DNA from: Treponema sp.
Lineage (GTDB): Bacteria; Spirochaetota; Spirochaetia; Treponematales; Breznakiellaceae
DNA length: 6,915 nt
Assembly: GCA_031277045.1 (NCBI GenBank)
Contig: JAISLX010000057.1
Coordinates: forward strand, 1 to 6,915
Direction: 5' to 3'
Of this stretch, positions 5,880-6,915 are shown one piece after another. The position numbers were made by a program, and so were the translations under genes. Every line of letters starts with the position of its first letter. The stretch's first letter is position 1. The notes under the pieces were generated by a model, which did not search any database, had not been told where the DNA came from, and saw only the letters and a list, made by a program, of their open reading frames with translations.

Positions 5880-6044
5880 ATAAAAAAGCCTCTCCCCTTT
5901 TCAGTGTTCAAGAGGGCCGGTCGGCCCTGTTACGTGGTTGCCTTCAAAAATCCGCAGACCGGCAAGTACCTCCCACCAGTCAGCACACGGCAAATGACCG
6001 AAGCGGCGGCGATACAGACCGCCTTCGAAAAACTTGACCCATAA
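5880..6044 (+). pseudogene. Tyrosine recombinase (integrase), N-terminal remnant
   Basis: The frame reads KKPLPFSVFKRAGRPCY, then VVAFKNPQTGKYLPPVSTRQ and MTEAAAIQTAFEKLDP before a TAA. The pattern F-x-V-(F/Y)-KR-x-x-(R/S)-x-x-Y-x-V-x-F-(R/K)-(D/N)-x-x-TGK and the ST(R/K)-x-x-x-EAEA-x-x-A segment are what I associate with N-terminal SAM-like/arm domains of phage-type tyrosine recombinases. The codon where ATG would be expected (5880) is ATA, so the original start may be mutated; GTG at 5904 is the only other start nearby. The frame ends after about 50 residues, where a full integrase would have over 300. A C-terminal fragment on the same strand resumes 380 nt downstream. It probably entered at the tRNA-fMet gene 185 nt upstream. 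Confidence 0.68.
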
Positions 6045-6061
6045 ATCTAAAGAAATTTAAC

Positions 6062-6088
6062 CACGAACCGCACGAACCACACGAATAT
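6062..6088 (+). repeat. Short tandem repeat, 9-nt unit CACGAACCR
   Basis: Three head-to-tail copies: CACGAACCG, CACGAACCA and the diverged CACGAATAT. It lies in non-coding sequence just inside the left end of the candidate insertion. I see no further copies in the window. Confidence 0.7.
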
Positions 6089-6140
6089 AGGGAGAAAAGA
6101 AGGGGAGCCACGGATTAAGGGGGATGAATAGTGAGTAATG

Positions 6141-6300
6141 GGCGCATCCCCGCTGCGCGGGGACCGGGCTTTACGCTTGTATCTTTTGCCCGCCACCCGA
6201 TAACCGGGCAAAAGGATACCGCTTCAATCCCTTGCGCTTGCCATACGTGAACCCTGCGGGTTCACACCGTCTCAAGGTGTTTAAGCGGGGCGGTGCAAGG
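6141..6300. repeat. Second hairpin-rich palindromic element
   Basis: A series of perfect stems fills this non-coding stretch: CCCCGC/GCGGGG with loop TGC (6148-6162); CTTTTGCCCG/CGGGCAAAAG (6183-6192, 6205-6214), extended by GTAT/ATAC with one bulged G; and GTGAACCC/GGGTTCAC with loop TGC (6247-6265). A longer-range pairing CCTTGC/GCAAGG (6230-6235, 6295-6300) encloses the third hairpin. The layout, a GC hairpin, a pyrimidine-rich link, a long stem flanked by GTATC/GATAC and then GCTTCAATCCC, resembles a dispersed repeat I recall from other bacterial genomes, but I cannot verify that here. It is probably a mobile palindromic repeat or structured RNA lodged in the integrase remnant. Confidence 0.6.
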
Positions 6301-6427
6301 TACTTGAGCGGTGGTGGGTCATCGTCATTCATGTTGGTGGCTTAGGCGACGGTGAGGAGGCGGTCAAAGACGGTGGTGCGGGGTTGGTGGTCTTTTTCTC
6401 TATGTAAAACACGGTTTTGGAATCATT

Positions 6428-6637
6428 TTGTGGGTCAAGTTTAGCTTCTACATGAGGGAACAGGTCAACGAGAAACTCTTACAACGGCAGACCGGGCATA
6501 AAACTCTGGTCATGCTTGACCACTATTCGGGACACCGTCTGGTGGGAGACCGGGAAAAGATACGGGAGGCTCAAATTGAGACCTTCGGCGGATTATTGCC
6601 GGACGTAACCGGAACCGTCATGGAAGCAGGGGCTTAA
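6428..6637 (+). pseudogene. Tyrosine recombinase (integrase), C-terminal remnant
   Basis: The frame contains MREQVNEKLLQRQ, then TGHKTLVMLDHYSGH and an acidic/amphipathic tail ending in MEAGA. TGH-x-x-x-x-x-M-x-DHY-x-x-H is the C-terminal catalytic block of tyrosine recombinases; the histidine of TGH and the nucleophilic tyrosine (codon 6524-6526) are both present. The preceding HxxR box is not intact. In another frame the bases before the inverted repeat read FWNHFV, which resembles the usual W-R-H-F context with the arginine replaced and the frame shifted by the repeat. With fewer than 70 residues and no core-binding domain, it cannot be functional alone. It is most simply the other end of the gene that begins at 5880. 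Confidence 0.72.
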
Positions 6638-6700
6638 CGGATGTGAGGTTCTTTTTCCGAAAAAATCCAAAAAAGTTGGGATTAAGGCCGGGCAGGGCGA

Positions 6701-6915
6701 TCAACCTTGAAGGGAATCATCGGCTTGAGAGAGGTAATAGCCCCGGACTTGATTGAGAGTCCGGGTAACGGCCATAACCGCCTCATCAAAAGATTTGTTC
6801 AGGATAGCGGGTACATCGGGCGGTAACGCCCCCTCTGGCTTGAATAACTCATAGGGTTCGCTGTTCAGGGCGGAGGCAAACTTTACCAGGGTCAGGGGAG
6901 AAAGCCATTTGTTGC
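6701..6915 (-). CDS. Cro/CI (XRE)-type transcriptional regulator, C-terminal part (enters from the right edge)
   Basis: Seventy codons and a TGA stop are visible; the start lies beyond the window. The visible part begins NKWLSPLTLVKFASALN and continues SEPYELFKPEGALPPDVP. W-x-S-P-x-T-L-x-K-(I/F)-A-x-A-L-x-x-EPYELFKP is the end of a lambda-repressor-like HTH domain (helices 4-5 and exit), the form common in prophage regulators. The remaining 45 residues are helical and polar (FDEAVMAVTRTLNQVRGYYL) and could serve dimerisation. The recognition helix is outside the window. It is convergent with the integrase remnant, 63 nt apart, the usual int-regulator neighbourhood of temperate phages and integrative elements. 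Confidence is moderate because the key half of the domain is missing. Confidence 0.66.
   Translation of the reverse strand, partial: NKWLSPLTLVKFASALNSEPYELFKPEGALPPDVPAILNKSFDEAVMAVTRTLNQVRGYYLSQADDSLQG

Larger units (their letters stand above)
6030..6442. mobile_element. Candidate insertion bounded by 12-bp inverted repeats, splitting the integrase
   Basis: AAACTTGACCCA (6030-6041) and TGGGTCAAGTTT (6431-6442) are perfect 12-bp inverted repeats placed exactly where the N-terminal integrase frame dies and the C-terminal frame resumes. The roughly 390 nt between them encode no recognisable protein: they hold a 9-nt tandem repeat, a hairpin-rich element and a G-rich tract. A non-autonomous insertion sequence or MITE-like element is possible. 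I see no target-site duplication next to the repeats, and the original middle of the integrase (about 250 residues) is missing, so deletion must also have occurred. Confidence 0.35.

Noticed and set aside
6062..6088. CRISPR array
   Set aside because: The repeat unit is only 9 nt and directly tandem, with no spacers.
6171..6332. 53-codon minus-strand frame (MNDDDPPPLKYL...) across the second hairpin element
   Set aside because: No ribosome-binding site, and its codons are made of the hairpin arms; the palindromic structure explains the sequence better.
6638..6700. Bidirectional terminator between integrase remnant and regulator
   Set aside because: There are A- and T-runs (TTTTTCCGAAAAA) but no GC-rich stem of useful length.

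Overview
The window looks like a bacterial chromosome of moderately high GC, with AT-rich intergenic promoters. It joins an ordinary metabolic and housekeeping stretch (1 to about 5700) to a decayed mobile-element stretch (about 5730 to 6915). The taxon cannot be fixed from the sequence. A Treponema-like spirochaete is my guess, based only on the feel of the integrase and repeat sequences, and confidence is low.

Positions 1-3072 hold a small amino-acid catabolic locus. On the minus strand, in transcription order, are an AGCS-family sodium:amino-acid symporter (2043-664), a RidA enamine/imine deaminase (582-205) and the first 64 codons of a PLP-dependent lyase that best matches diaminopropionate ammonia-lyase (194 to beyond base 1). 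Divergent from it is a YheO/DauR-type PAS plus HTH regulator (2368-3072, probable TTG start). The 324-bp divergent intergenic region carries a promoter for each direction, two palindromic operator candidates, and a leader of about 170 nt with a perfect 11-bp stem ahead of the symporter. The inferred logic is import of an amino acid, PLP-dependent elimination that releases 2-aminoacrylate-type intermediates, disposal of those by RidA, and control by the divergent regulator.

Positions 3248-5455 (minus) encode a 735-residue ABC-F ATPase, about 100 residues longer than usual because of Ala/Gly/Pro-rich insertions near its C-terminus. Its promoter leaves almost no 5' leader and no Shine-Dalgarno sequence is visible. 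At 5622-5694 (plus) is an initiator tRNA-Met with a strong promoter and a Rho-independent terminator.

From 5730 to the end there is little intact coding sequence. In order come a nested multi-hairpin element (5733-5870) whose outer stem copies the tRNA T-arm in both orientations, the N-terminal remnant of a tyrosine recombinase, a roughly 413-bp interruption bounded by perfect 12-bp inverted repeats and containing a second hairpin-rich element, the C-terminal remnant of a tyrosine recombinase with its catalytic Tyr region, and the C-terminal part of a Cro/CI-type regulator entering from the right edge. This is best read as the worn boundary of a prophage or integrative element that entered at the tRNA-fMet gene and was later invaded by small palindromic repeats.
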